A stretch of 64,000 nucleotides of DNA from DASRDU01 sp035652435. GTDB taxonomy: Bacteria; Acidobacteriota; Blastocatellia; RBC074. Both the position numbers and the translations under genes were made by a program. The notes beneath the pieces were generated by a model. It made no database searches, had not been told where the DNA came from, and worked only from the letters and a program-made list of their open reading frames with translations. Positions within the stretch are counted from its first letter, which is position 1, and every line of letters starts with the position of its first letter. Location: contig DASRDU010000077.1 in NCBI GenBank assembly GCA_035652435.1, positions 1 to 64,000 of the forward strand, written 5' to 3'. Below are positions 35,228 through 44,062 of this stretch, piece by piece.

Positions 35228-36907
35228 ATGCCGAAATATATTTTTGTGACGGGCGGCGTTGTTAGCGGTCTGGGCAAGGGCATCGCGGCGGCTTCAATCG
35301 GCGCGCTGCTCGAAGCGCGCGGGCTGAAAGTCACGCTGCTCAAATTCGACCCTTACATCAACGTGGACCCCGGCACGATGTCGCCGTTCCAGCACGGCGA
35401 AGTCTTCGTCACCGACGACGGCGCGGAAACCGACCTCGACCTGGGGCATTACGAACGCTTCACGCGCGCGCGCCTGACCAAAGCCAACAACTGGACGACC
35501 GGGCGCATATACCTCTCGGTCATCGAAAAGGAGCGGCGCGGCGATTACCTGGGCAAGACGATTCAGGTCATCCCGCACATCACAAACGAAATCAAGGAGA
35601 ACATCCGGGCCATCTCCGACGACGTGGATGTCGTGATCGTCGAGATCGGAGGCACGGTCGGCGACATCGAATCGCTCCCCTTCCTCGAAGCCATCCGCCA
35701 GATGTCGAACGAAGTCGGGCGTCACAATTCGATCTTCGTCCACCTGACGCTCGTGCCATATATCGCGGCCTCGGGCGAACTCAAGACCAAGCCGACGCAG
35801 CACTCGGTCAAGGAACTGCTCTCCATCGGGATTCAGCCCGACATCCTGCTCTGCCGCTGCGAGCGCGAAGTGCCGCGCGAGATGAAAGCCAAGATCGCGC
35901 TCTTCTGCAACGTGTCGGAAGACGCGGTGATCACGGCGCGCGACGTCAAATCGGTCTACGAAATCCCACAGGTTTTCAGCCACGAAGGGCTGGATCAGTT
36001 GATCGTTGACCTGCTGCGGCTGCCGCTCGGCGACACCGACCTGCGGCAGTGGACGGCGCTCGTCAACCGGATCCACGGCGCGCGCGATTCCGTCACCATC
36101 GGCATCGCCGGTAAGTACGTCGAGCTGGAAGATTCATACAAGAGCCTCAACGAGGCGCTCGTTCACGGCGGTTTCGCCAACGGCGTGAAGGTCAAGTTCC
36201 AGTGGATCGAGAGCGAAGATCTGATGACCGACGAGCGCTGGGAAGACCGGTTGCGCGAAGTTGACGCGATCCTCGTGCCCGGCGGCTTCGGCAAGCGCGG
36301 CATCAACGGCATGATCCGCGCCATCGGTTTTGCGCGCCGCGAAAAGAAGCCCTTCTTCGGCATCTGTCTGGGCATGCAGTGCGCCTCGATTGAATATGCG
36401 CGGAACGTGGCCGGGATGGAACTCGCCGACTCGACCGAGTTCGACCCGGACACGCCGCAGGCGGTGATCTTCAAGCTGCGGGACCTGCTCGGCGTCGAGA
36501 ACCTTGGCGGCACGATGCGGCTCGGGGCTTACCCCTGCAACCTGAGGCCGGGTTCGCTCGCCGAAACGGTCTACGGCAGCGAGGCGATCTCCGAGCGGCA
36601 CCGCCACCGCTACGAATTCAACCCGGCCTTTGAAGACCGGCTGGCGGAAAACGGCCTGATCTTTTCCGGCAAATCGCCGGACGGCAAATTCGTCGAGATC
36701 ATCGAACTGGCCGACCACCCGTGGTTCCTGGGGTGCCAGTTCCATCCCGAACTGAAATCGAAGCCGCTCGCCCCGCACCCGCTCTTCGTCAGCTTTATCA
36801 GGGCCGCCTACGAACACCGCCTCCGCGACGAGGTCGGCGAAGACAGAGAGGAGACCGGTAACGCGCGCCCTACTGAGGACGGGGCGGCCGCTCAGGCCGG
36901 CTCGTAA
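35228..36907 (+). CDS. pyrG: CTP synthase
   Basis: Makes CTP from UTP, ATP and glutamine. It has 559 residues from ATG at 35228 (AGGAGA upstream); an upstream in-frame extension does not belong to the protein. Seen: N-terminal synthetase MPKYIFVTGGVVSGLGKG, LKFDPYINVDPGTMSPFQHG, VEIGGTVGDIESLPFLEA; C-terminal glutamine amidotransferase with nucleophile Cys380 in FFGICLGMQCASIEYARN, and the His/Glu in CQFHPELKSKP. Full length. A hairpin at 36932-36986 follows. Confidence 0.96.
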   Translation: MPKYIFVTGGVVSGLGKGIAAASIGALLEARGLKVTLLKFDPYINVDPGTMSPFQHGEVFVTDDGAETDLDLGHYERFTRARLTKANNWTTGRIYLSVIEKERRGDYLGKTIQVIPHITNEIKENIRAISDDVDVVIVEIGGTVGDIESLPFLEAIRQMSNEVGRHNSIFVHLTLVPYIAASGELKTKPTQHSVKELLSIGIQPDILLCRCEREVPREMKAKIALFCNVSEDAVITARDVKSVYEIPQVFSHEGLDQLIVDLLRLPLGDTDLRQWTALVNRIHGARDSVTIGIAGKYVELEDSYKSLNEALVHGGFANGVKVKFQWIESEDLMTDERWEDRLREVDAILVPGGFGKRGINGMIRAIGFARREKKPFFGICLGMQCASIEYARNVAGMELADSTEFDPDTPQAVIFKLRDLLGVENLGGTMRLGAYPCNLRPGSLAETVYGSEAISERHRHRYEFNPAFEDRLAENGLIFSGKSPDGKFVEIIELADHPWFLGCQFHPELKSKPLAPHPLFVSFIRAAYEHRLRDEVGEDREETGNARPTEDGAAAQAGS

Positions 36908-36931
36908 GCCACAGACATTAAGATCACGGCG

Positions 36932-36986
36932 AAAGCGCACAGGTTATTGCCAGCAGTTGAGTGCATGGTTATGATCTGTGCGCTTT
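36932..36986 (+). terminator. Possible terminator after pyrG
   Basis: AAAGCGCACAG (36932-36942) pairs with CTGTGCGCTTT (36976-36986), followed by TTGC. The loop is long (33 nt), so a mere repeat is also possible. Confidence 0.45.
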
Positions 36987-37065
36987 TGCATTCACGTGTA
37001 ACTTTGCTTTCTCTGGCACCCCCTTTTCAGACAAAGCCTTTCTCTCAACGGGAGGACGGCAGTTT

Positions 37066-37899
37066 ATGAAGTACAGGAGATTTGCTTTTGCGTTGCTGAT
37101 CACACTGATCGCCGGCATCGGGCTGACAGCACAGGCTCAGAAACAGACTCAGGCTGAAGTGAGATGGGAGTACAAAACTGTCAAGTCATGCAATCAGGCT
37201 GACCCACAATTGGGCGAGCTTGGCGATCAGGGATGGGAGTTGGTTACAGCCTATTATGACTCGTATGGTAATTGCACGTATCATCGCCTGAAGCGGCAGA
37301 AGCCCAAAGATGCTCCCGCCTATGTGCCACCTGAAAAACATCCAGCGCCGCGCTGTCAGCTGACGCTTGATCAAGCGCCGGCGATTCGTGGCTTCAGGCT
37401 TGGGATGAATGTTAATGAGGTGCTGGCGCTGATGCCCGAAAGCGGTGAGAAGCAGGAGATCAAAAACAAGCTTGAGAAAGCGCCTCTTATTCCGAGCTTC
37501 GGGTTTACGGATTTCTCCTTGTCGGTAAACACTATCCTGCAAACACCGTCCAATCTGGAAAGGTTTGCCGGGATTTCGATCATCCGTTTTTCGGTGCTGG
37601 ATAACCGCGTGGTTAATATCCAAGTTTCTTACCTCAGCCGAAATTTACCGGTAAGACCTGATTGGAATGCTGAGACACTGATAGCCAAATTTTCACTGGC
37701 ACTGGGGCTGCCCGACCTGACAAATTGGGAGCGAATTAGTGGGCGTGAGGCGAAGCTCATTTGCAGAGGTTTTGAGGTTTTCGCATCCGCGAACGGGGAC
37801 TACGTATTCATCACTGTTAATGATTCTTCTTACAGCGAAAAACTCGCTCAGCGCATAGCAGCCGAACAGGAGCGGCTGCGGCGTGAATTCAAGCCCTGA
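37066..37899 (+). CDS. Secreted protein with an N-terminal DUF4177-like segment
   Basis: 277 residues from ATG at 37066, with GGAGG 10 nt upstream. Signal peptide 1-25 (RRFAFALLITLIAGIGLTAQ). Next RWEYKTVKSCNQADPQLGEL then GDQGWELVTAYYDSYGN, the pattern of DUF4177-type small domains that end in a WELV turn. The remaining 170 residues (FRLGMNVNEVLALMPES onward) look like a second alpha/beta domain I cannot name. Base composition is less GC-rich than that of its neighbours. It lies just upstream of the speD-like gene (gap 8 nt), so it may be co-expressed with the polyamine cluster. Confidence 0.6.
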   Translation: MKYRRFAFALLITLIAGIGLTAQAQKQTQAEVRWEYKTVKSCNQADPQLGELGDQGWELVTAYYDSYGNCTYHRLKRQKPKDAPAYVPPEKHPAPRCQLTLDQAPAIRGFRLGMNVNEVLALMPESGEKQEIKNKLEKAPLIPSFGFTDFSLSVNTILQTPSNLERFAGISIIRFSVLDNRVVNIQVSYLSRNLPVRPDWNAETLIAKFSLALGLPDLTNWERISGREAKLICRGFEVFASANGDYVFITVNDSSYSEKLAQRIAAEQERLRREFKP

Positions 37900-37907
37900 A
37901 TTTTGCT

Positions 37908-38279
37908 ATGAACGGTGGCGTTGAATGGATCATTGATGCGGAAGGCTGCGCGCCCGAGGGGCTGCGGCAGGCGGCGATCCTCAAATGGATTTGCGAGATG
38001 GTCATCGCCGACCTTGACCTGCGCGTCGTGGGGCAGCCGGTCTGGCACAGCTTCCCTGCGCCGGGCGGGGTGACGGGATTGTACCTGCTGACCGAATCGC
38101 ATCTGGCCTGTCACACGTACCCTGAAACCGGGCTCGCGACATTCAACCTGTACTGCTGTCGCCCCCGTCGCGACTGGCCCTGGGCCGAGCGGCTGGGTGA
38201 ATTGCTCGCCGCGCAGTCAGTCTCGGTGCGCGTCGTTTCACGGGGCGCCGTGCCGAATTCGGAGGAGGGCGAGCGGTGA
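37908..38279 (+). CDS. speD: S-adenosylmethionine decarboxylase, small proenzyme type
   Basis: Decarboxylates AdoMet to give the aminopropyl donor for spermidine. It has 123 residues, the size of the Thermotoga-type proenzyme. Seen: VWHSFPAPGGVTGLYLL, TESHLACHTYPETGLATFNL with Ser64 as the self-cleavage/pyruvoyl serine, His69, and YCC with Cys83/84; these line up with Ser63, His68 and Cys83 of the Thermotoga enzyme. It opens a cluster: the DUF4178 gene's GTG overlaps its stop by 4 nt. No separate speE-only gene is present, but a membrane-fused homologue follows at 40756. Confidence 0.88.
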   Translation: MNGGVEWIIDAEGCAPEGLRQAAILKWICEMVIADLDLRVVGQPVWHSFPAPGGVTGLYLLTESHLACHTYPETGLATFNLYCCRPRRDWPWAERLGELLAAQSVSVRVVSRGAVPNSEEGER

Positions 38280-40192
38280 GCGTGGTTCAGGCATTCTGTC
38301 CATCCTGCGGCGCGCCGATCACCTTCAAGCGCGGATCGTCAATCGTCGTCATCTGCGAATACTGCCGCTCGGCAGTGGCTCGCGGCGACCGCACTTTCGA
38401 AGACCTGGGCAAAGTGGCTGAACTGATGGAAACGGGTTCGCCGCTTCAGATCGGGCTGCACGGCTCTTATCAGGGCATCGCCTTCGAGCTGACCGGGCGC
38501 GCACAACTCGGCCACCAGATGGGCGGGATGTGGGACGAATGGTATGCGGCTTTTTCGGACGGGCGCTGGGGCTGGCTCGCCGAAGCGCAGGGGCGCTTTT
38601 ACCTGACCTTCCAGAAACAGATGCCACAGCAGACGCTGCTCCCGCCGTTTGAATCCGTCCAGCCGGGACAGCCGGCCCTGACTCTCGGATCAATCAATTT
38701 GACGGTCGCGGAAAAAGGTGTCGCCACATCGCTCGGCGCGCAGGGCGAGATCCCTTATCGCCTGACGCCCGGCGAGCAGCACTCCTATGCCGACCTGTCG
38801 GGGCCGCACGGCGAATTCGCGACGGTTGATTACAGCGAAGCGAGGCCGGTGCTTTTCATCGGGCGCGAAGTCACACTGGCCGATTTGGGGCTCGCGAGCG
38901 CCGTCGCGCCAAAGCGCCATGCACAGCAGGTTGCCGCCTTCCAGCTCAACTGTCCGAATTGCGGGGGCAGGCTTGAGCTGCGCGCGCCCGACCAGACGCA
39001 GCGCGTGACCTGTCCGAATTGCGGCTCGCTGCTCGATGTCAATCAGGGCAATCTGAGGTTTCTGGAAGCACTCAGGCCCGCCCCGGTCACGCCGGTCATC
39101 CCCATCGGTTCAGTCGGCAATTTCGCGCCGGGCAAAATGACCGTCATCGGTTTTCTGCAACGCAGCGTGACCTTCGACGGGGTGATTTATTACTGGGAAG
39201 AATACCTGCTTTACGAGCCGCAGCTCGGCTTCCGCTGGCTCGTGCGCAGCGACGACCACTGGAATTTCGTGCAGACGCTGGCGCCGGGCATGGTCACTGA
39301 GGAAGGTGACAAGGCGCGGTTTGCGGATCAGGATTACAAGATTTATCAGGACGCCGCGGCCAGAGTCGAATACGTCAGCGGCGAGTTTTACTGGAAAGTC
39401 AGCGTCGGCGAAACCGTCCGCGCGGTGGATTACATCCGCCCGCCTTACATTCTGTCTCAGGAAGCGACGAGCAATGAAATCAACTGGTCGCTCGGGACAT
39501 ATCTCAAGCCCGCCGACGTGGAGCAGGCATTCGGCATCTCCGGTCTGCCGAAACCTTCAGGCGTCGCGCCCAACCAGCCGTTCCCGCACGGTTACATTTA
39601 CAAGCTGTGGGGCAAAATGTTCCTCGCGGCGTTTCTGGTCGGGCTGGTGATGATGTTTTTCGGCTCGGGCAGCGAGGTTTTCAAAAAAAGTTTTGAGCTG
39701 GAGCCGCGCAAGAGCGCCGACGACACTCAGGTCATCTTCACCGAGCCGTTTGAACTGCGGGGCAATAAAAACATCAGGGTCGCCGCCACCGCTGACGTCT
39801 CGAACACCTGGGTCTACCTTGAAGGAGACCTGATCAACGAGGAGACAGGAGTCGTACAGCCGTTCTCGATGCCCGTCGAATATTACTCCGGCGTCGAAGA
39901 CGGCGAATCGTGGAGCGAAGGCGACCGTTCACCCGAGCTGCACCTCTCGGCGCTGCCCGCGGGAAAGTACACGATGCGGCTGGAAGTGCAGTGGGAGCGC
40001 TGGCAGCAGCCGCAGACGCTTGAGATCAACGTCGTACAGGGAGTCCCGCGCCTGCTCTACTGGGTGCTGACGCTCGTCGCGATCTCGGTCATCCCGCTGC
40101 TCACAGCGCTCTATCATTACAGCTTTGAAAAACGCCGCTGGGCCGACAGTAATTTCAGCCCATACGACAGCGGCGGCGACGATGATGATTGA
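38276..40192 (+). CDS. DUF4178 protein with two zinc ribbons and two DUF4178 repeats
   Basis: 638 residues, GTG start overlapping speD. Zinc ribbon 1: CPSC (8-11) and CEYC (27-30). A first DUF4178 repeat (about 45-200, LHGSYQGIAFELTGRAQLGH, DEWYAAFSDGRWGWLAEAQG). Zinc ribbon 2: CPNCGG and CPNCGS (about 225-250). A second DUF4178 repeat (about 280-430, YYWEEYLLYEPQLGFRWLV). Then TM helix (about 445-463), a beta-rich outer domain, and a final TM (about 597-620). DUF4178 occurs with SpeD, DUF350 and spermidine synthases in many genomes; its activity is unknown. Confidence 0.82.
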   Translation: MSVVQAFCPSCGAPITFKRGSSIVVICEYCRSAVARGDRTFEDLGKVAELMETGSPLQIGLHGSYQGIAFELTGRAQLGHQMGGMWDEWYAAFSDGRWGWLAEAQGRFYLTFQKQMPQQTLLPPFESVQPGQPALTLGSINLTVAEKGVATSLGAQGEIPYRLTPGEQHSYADLSGPHGEFATVDYSEARPVLFIGREVTLADLGLASAVAPKRHAQQVAAFQLNCPNCGGRLELRAPDQTQRVTCPNCGSLLDVNQGNLRFLEALRPAPVTPVIPIGSVGNFAPGKMTVIGFLQRSVTFDGVIYYWEEYLLYEPQLGFRWLVRSDDHWNFVQTLAPGMVTEEGDKARFADQDYKIYQDAAARVEYVSGEFYWKVSVGETVRAVDYIRPPYILSQEATSNEINWSLGTYLKPADVEQAFGISGLPKPSGVAPNQPFPHGYIYKLWGKMFLAAFLVGLVMMFFGSGSEVFKKSFELEPRKSADDTQVIFTEPFELRGNKNIRVAATADVSNTWVYLEGDLINEETGVVQPFSMPVEYYSGVEDGESWSEGDRSPELHLSALPAGKYTMRLEVQWERWQQPQTLEINVVQGVPRLLYWVLTLVAISVIPLLTALYHYSFEKRRWADSNFSPYDSGGDDDD

Positions 40193-40261
40193 ATAAATCC
40201 GAACATGCCCGACAGCCTGAAATGTCGGCCTGATCTGTTCGAATGAACTCATGGGGGAATT

Positions 40262-40444
40262 ATGCTGAGAAAATTCTACCTGTTCACCGGAATCCTGATC
40301 ATCGGGTTTTACGGCTTCGTGGCCTTCACGGGCCGCGAGTTCTTCGACGAACAGCGGCAGGTCGTGCCGGCGGATGTGCGCCAGTCGCCCGGCGGATACC
40401 GCTCGTTCCATTTCTGGCATTCCGGCTATCGAGGAGGAAAGTGA
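40262..40444 (+). CDS. 60-residue membrane protein of the DUF4178/DUF350 cluster
   Basis: Sixty residues, ATG at 40262, with its stop overlapping the next ATG (TGATG). One TM helix (MLRKFYLFTGILIIGFYGFV), then FTGREFFDEQRQVVPADVRQ and an aromatic tail ending RSFHFWHSGYRGGK. The tail looks too specific for chance. I believe this small protein recurs between DUF4178 and DUF350 genes elsewhere, but cannot verify. Function unknown. Confidence 0.7.
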   Translation: MLRKFYLFTGILIIGFYGFVAFTGREFFDEQRQVVPADVRQSPGGYRSFHFWHSGYRGGK

Positions 40445-40698
40445 TGCCCAATCAAATCACCCCGGCTTTAGCGTTGTTGATCCCGTACGGTCAGCTCCCC
40501 GAACTGATCCTGACGACCATTATCTTTTCGCTGATCGGCGTCGTGATGTTCGCCGTCGCGTTCTGGGTGGTGACTAAGGTCACCCCGTTCTCGATCAAAA
40601 AAGAGATCGAGGACGATCAGAACACCGCGCTCGCCATCATCATCGGCTCGATCATCCTTGGCATCGCGCTGATCGTCGCCGCCGCTGTTCACGGCTGA
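40444..40698 (+). CDS. DUF350 membrane protein
   Basis: 84 residues, two TM helices (about 18-45, ILTTIIFSLIGVVMFAVAFW; about 62-82, TALAIIIGSIILGIALIVAA), joined by a charged loop TPFSIKKEIEDDQN. The loop with the conserved Glu-Asp-Asn pattern and the second helix AIIIGSIILGIALI match DUF350, whose members include E. coli YjfL. It is a probable inner-membrane partner of the DUF4178 protein. GAGGAAAG precedes the ATG. Confidence 0.8.
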   Translation: MPNQITPALALLIPYGQLPELILTTIIFSLIGVVMFAVAFWVVTKVTPFSIKKEIEDDQNTALAIIIGSIILGIALIVAAAVHG

Positions 40699-40700
40699 AC

Positions 40701-40753
40701 GGAAGGATGAGGGATGAACTTTGCGGAGTTCTTACTTCATCCTTCATCCTTTC
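40701..40753. repeat. Short inverted repeat ahead of the spermidine synthase-like gene
   Basis: GGAAGGATGAGGGATGAA (40701-40717, with one base bulged) pairs with TTCATCCTTCATCCTTTCC (40736-40753). It sits between the DUF350 stop and the next start, so it may form a hairpin in the cluster's transcript. Confidence 0.5.
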
Positions 40754-40755
40754 CC

Positions 40756-42270
40756 ATGAATCGTACTCCTTTACTCTTCCTCAACGTCCTGATCATCGCC
40801 GTCTGCGGGCTGGTGTATGAGCTGCTGGCCGGCACGCTGGCGAGCTACGTGCTGGGCGATTCGGTGACGCAGTTCTCGCTGATCATCGGCATCTACCTGT
40901 CGGCGATGGGCGCGGGCGCCTGGCTTTCGGGCTTCCTGGACGGCGGGCTGGCGAGGCGATTTGTCGAAGTGCAGCTCGGCGTGGCGCTGCTCGGCGGGCT
41001 GTCGGCGCCGCTGCTGTTCCTGACCTTCTCCAGGTTCGAGCAGTTTCAGGTGGTACTCTACCCGCTGGTCTTCGCCATCGGCGTGCTGGTCGGGCTGGAA
41101 ATCCCCCTGCTCATGCGGATACTGAAAGACCTGTTGGATTTCAAGGCCGTCGTTTCGCGCGTGCTGACGTTCGATTACGTCGGCGCGCTCGTCGCCTCGC
41201 TGCTCTTCCCTCTCTTCCTCGTGCCGCGGCTCGGACTCGTGCGCACTTCGCTCGCGGTCGGGTTATTGAATGCCGCCGTCGGGTTGTGGAGTACGTGGCT
41301 GATGCGCCCGCTGATCAAAGGCAGCGTCTCGGGCCTGCGCGGTCGCGCGGCAATCGTGATCGCGCTGCTGCTCGTCGGCCTCATCAAGGCCGAACGGCTG
41401 ACGTCGCTCGCCGAAGACAATCTCTTCGCTGATAACATAGTTTATTCGCGCACCACGCCGTACCAGCGCATCATTGTGACGAAGAACCGCGCGGGCTTTC
41501 AGCTCTTCCTCAACGGCCACCTGCAGTTCAGCTCGACTGACGAATACCGCTACCATGAAGCGCTGGTGCATCCGCCGATGATGCTGGCTTCACAGGGCGG
41601 AGCCATACCTCACCGTGTTCTTGTCCTTGGCGGCGGCGACGGGCTGGCACTGAGAGAGATCCTCCGTTATCAGACGGTGGACTCGGTCACGCTGGTTGAC
41701 CTCGATCCGGAAATGACGAAGCTCTCGGCGGCCTTCCCGCCGCTGGCCGAATTGAATCGGCGCTCTTTCTCAGACCGGCGGGTGAAGGTCATCAATCAGG
41801 ACGCGATGATATGGCTGGAAGAGCCGGGCGATCTGTTCGACGCCGCGGTAGTTGATTTCCCCGACCCCAATACATTCGCGCTGGGCAAACTCTACACGAC
41901 GCGCTTTTATCACCTGCTCAAAAACCGGCTGGCGCCGGATGCAGCCGTCTCCGTGCAATCCACCTCGCCGCTCTTCGCCCGCGCGTCGTTCTGGTGTGTG
42001 ATCAGAACGATGGAGGCGGCGGGCTTCTCAGTCAGGCCGTATCATCTGGCCGTGCCGTCGTTCGGCGAGTGGGGATTTGCGCTGGCTCGCAGGGCTCCAT
42101 TCGACCCGCCAGCGAACGTTCCTGACGGATTGCGCTTCCTCAATCAACAGTCAATGGCCGCGATGTTTTTGCTGCCGGCCGATCTCGGCCCGGTGCCGGT
42201 GGAAATCAACCGGCTCGATAACCAGACGCTCGTGCGGTATTACGAATCGGAGTGGAAGCGGTATCAATGA
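40756..42270 (+). CDS. Membrane-fused spermidine synthase-like protein
   Basis: 504 residues from ATG at 40756 (an upstream in-frame ATG at 40714 lies inside a repeat). About seven TM helices in the first 210 residues (LLFLNVLIIAVCGLVYELLA, FSLIIGIYLSAMGAGAWLSG), then a soluble spermidine-synthase fold: YQRIIVTKNRAGFQLFLNGH, SSTDEYRYHEALVHPPMMLA, VLVLGGGDGLALREILRY, LVDLDPEMTKLSAAFPPLAE, and VDFPDPNTFALGKLYTTRFY. The GGGDG and DxDPEM motifs of aminopropyltransferases are intact. With SpeD nearby it could aminopropylate a polyamine or another amine at the membrane. Confidence 0.85.
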   Translation: MNRTPLLFLNVLIIAVCGLVYELLAGTLASYVLGDSVTQFSLIIGIYLSAMGAGAWLSGFLDGGLARRFVEVQLGVALLGGLSAPLLFLTFSRFEQFQVVLYPLVFAIGVLVGLEIPLLMRILKDLLDFKAVVSRVLTFDYVGALVASLLFPLFLVPRLGLVRTSLAVGLLNAAVGLWSTWLMRPLIKGSVSGLRGRAAIVIALLLVGLIKAERLTSLAEDNLFADNIVYSRTTPYQRIIVTKNRAGFQLFLNGHLQFSSTDEYRYHEALVHPPMMLASQGGAIPHRVLVLGGGDGLALREILRYQTVDSVTLVDLDPEMTKLSAAFPPLAELNRRSFSDRRVKVINQDAMIWLEEPGDLFDAAVVDFPDPNTFALGKLYTTRFYHLLKNRLAPDAAVSVQSTSPLFARASFWCVIRTMEAAGFSVRPYHLAVPSFGEWGFALARRAPFDPPANVPDGLRFLNQQSMAAMFLLPADLGPVPVEINRLDNQTLVRYYESEWKRYQ

Positions 42271-42273
42271 TGG

Positions 42274-42352
42274 AATGGAACGCGGATGAAACGGATAAGT
42301 ACGGATCATCGCAGACCTGATCCGTACTTATCCGTTTCATCCGCGTTCCATT
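42274..42352. repeat. Perfect 35-bp inverted repeat with 9-nt loop
   Basis: Arms 42274-42308 and 42318-42352 are exactly complementary over 35 bp; the core is CGCGGATGAAACGGATAAG. It begins 3 nt after the spermidine synthase-like stop and ends 5 nt before the oxidase start, so it also masks the ribosome site region. This is the strongest hairpin in the window. Confidence 0.85.
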
Positions 42353-42357
42353 GCTTT

Positions 42358-43983
42358 ATGAATCGAACCTGCACAAGGCGCGAAGTTCTGACGGCCTTCC
42401 TTGGCCTGCCCGCCGCGCTTGCCGCCTGCCGCACACGCCCGTCATTCCCCCTCCCGGACGGTGAAATCGTCGGCACATCCTATGACATAGGGCATCGCCT
42501 GCGTGACGGGTTGCGAGTCGCCGTGTCCGCTGACAAGTGGGAGCGAAAGCGCGTTGTCATCGTCGGCGGAGGCGTCGCCGGGCTGACCGCGGCGTGGCGA
42601 TTGCTGAATTCCGGCTGCTCTGATTTCGTGCTGCTTGAGCTTGAAGCGGTGCCGGGCGGGACGGCGCGCAGCGGGGCATCACCGGTCATCTCGTACCCCT
42701 GGGGCGCGCATTACCTGCCCGTGCCGATGAAGGAAAATGCCGCGCTGCTCGGGCTGCTGGATGAAATGGGAATGACTGAGGGCCGCGCCGAAGACGGCTC
42801 CCCGGTCGTCGCCGAGCAATATCTTTGTCGCGACCCCGAAGAGCGAGTCTTTTATCGGGGCCGCTGGTATGAAGGGCTTTACCTGCGCGCCGGGGCGAGC
42901 GCGGAAGACCTCGCGCAACTTGACCGCTTCAATGCTGAAATCAACCGCTGGGTCGCCTGGCGCGACGGGCGCGGGCGTCGGGCGTTCGCGATTCCGGTGG
43001 CGACGGCTTCGGACGACGCGGAGGTCACAGCGCTCGATAAAGTATCAATGGCCGGGTGGCTCGATCAGCGCGGATTCTCTTCGCCGCGTCTGCGGTGGTT
43101 CATTGAATACGGCTGTCGCGACGATTACGGCCTCGTGCTGGAAAATACGAGCGCGTGGGCGGGGCTTTTCTACTTCGCCGCCAGAATGCAGAAACCCGGC
43201 CACGAGACTCAGCCGTTTATGACCTGGCCCGAAGGCAACGGGCGGCTGGTCGCTCACCTTTACGGCCGGGCGAAATCGCAGGTGAGAACCGGACTGGCAG
43301 TGACCGAAATCATCCCGACTGATCCCGACGGAAAATCAGGCGCGGACGTGATCGCAGTTGATCACGGCGGCAGCGCGGCAGTGGGATTTCACGCTGAGCG
43401 GGTGATTTTCGCCGCGCCTCATTTCCTGGCGCCTTACGTGATTCGTCCCTGGCGTGAGAGTCCGCCGGCGCACGTGGCCGAATTCCATTACGGGTCGTGG
43501 ATGGTGGCGAACCTGCACCTGAAAGAGAGGCCCGAAAGTCGCGGCTTCCCGCTCGCGTGGGACAACGTGTTGTATGACAGCCCGGCGCTCGGTTACGTGG
43601 TCGCGACGCACCAGCGCGGGCTTGACCGCGGGCCGACTGTTTTCACCTATTACTACCCGCTCGCTGAAACTGATCAGAAAGCCGCGAGGAATAAACTGCT
43701 CAGTGCGGATTGCACCGAATGGGCAGACGTAGTGCTGAGTGATCTGCAACGCGCTCACCCTGAGATCCGCGGACTGGTCACGCGACTGGACGTGATGCGC
43801 TGGGGGCACGCGATGATCAGCCCGAGACCGGGCTTTGTCTGGAGTAGCGCGCGGCGTGAGGCGGCAAAACCTCACCGCGGGATTCATTTCGCGCACTCCG
43901 ACCTGAGCGGAGTCGCCTTGTTTGAAGAAGCTTTTGATCAGGGCAGCCGCGCCGCCGATGAGGTGCTACGGAAATTCAATTGA
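42358..43983 (+). CDS. FAD-dependent amine-oxidase-like protein, Tat lipoprotein
   Basis: 541 residues from ATG at 42358. The start MNRTCTRREVLTAFLGLPAA then LAAC gives a Tat-like RR signal with a lipobox, so the folded flavoprotein is probably exported and lipid-anchored at Cys25. FAD-binding: RVVIVGGGVAGLTAAWRLL, LLELEAVPGGTARSG; later RWFIEYGCRDDYG; the C-terminal part has HFAHSDLSGVALFEEAFDQG, an FAD-binding end. It resembles phytoene desaturase/amine oxidases. Coming straight after polyamine synthesis genes, it may oxidise an exported amine, which is an inference. Confidence 0.8.
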   Translation: MNRTCTRREVLTAFLGLPAALAACRTRPSFPLPDGEIVGTSYDIGHRLRDGLRVAVSADKWERKRVVIVGGGVAGLTAAWRLLNSGCSDFVLLELEAVPGGTARSGASPVISYPWGAHYLPVPMKENAALLGLLDEMGMTEGRAEDGSPVVAEQYLCRDPEERVFYRGRWYEGLYLRAGASAEDLAQLDRFNAEINRWVAWRDGRGRRAFAIPVATASDDAEVTALDKVSMAGWLDQRGFSSPRLRWFIEYGCRDDYGLVLENTSAWAGLFYFAARMQKPGHETQPFMTWPEGNGRLVAHLYGRAKSQVRTGLAVTEIIPTDPDGKSGADVIAVDHGGSAAVGFHAERVIFAAPHFLAPYVIRPWRESPPAHVAEFHYGSWMVANLHLKERPESRGFPLAWDNVLYDSPALGYVVATHQRGLDRGPTVFTYYYPLAETDQKAARNKLLSADCTEWADVVLSDLQRAHPEIRGLVTRLDVMRWGHAMISPRPGFVWSSARREAAKPHRGIHFAHSDLSGVALFEEAFDQGSRAADEVLRKFN

Positions 43984-44062
43984 ATTTCCGTAGCCTGTGG
44001 CGAGCGTTGCCGCGTAAGGAATTGGCCAGGCGCACATCCTCTGTCCTGAGTAATCAGAAACA

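Noticed and set aside
36134..36940. A 268-residue minus-strand frame
   Set aside because: Antisense to pyrG.
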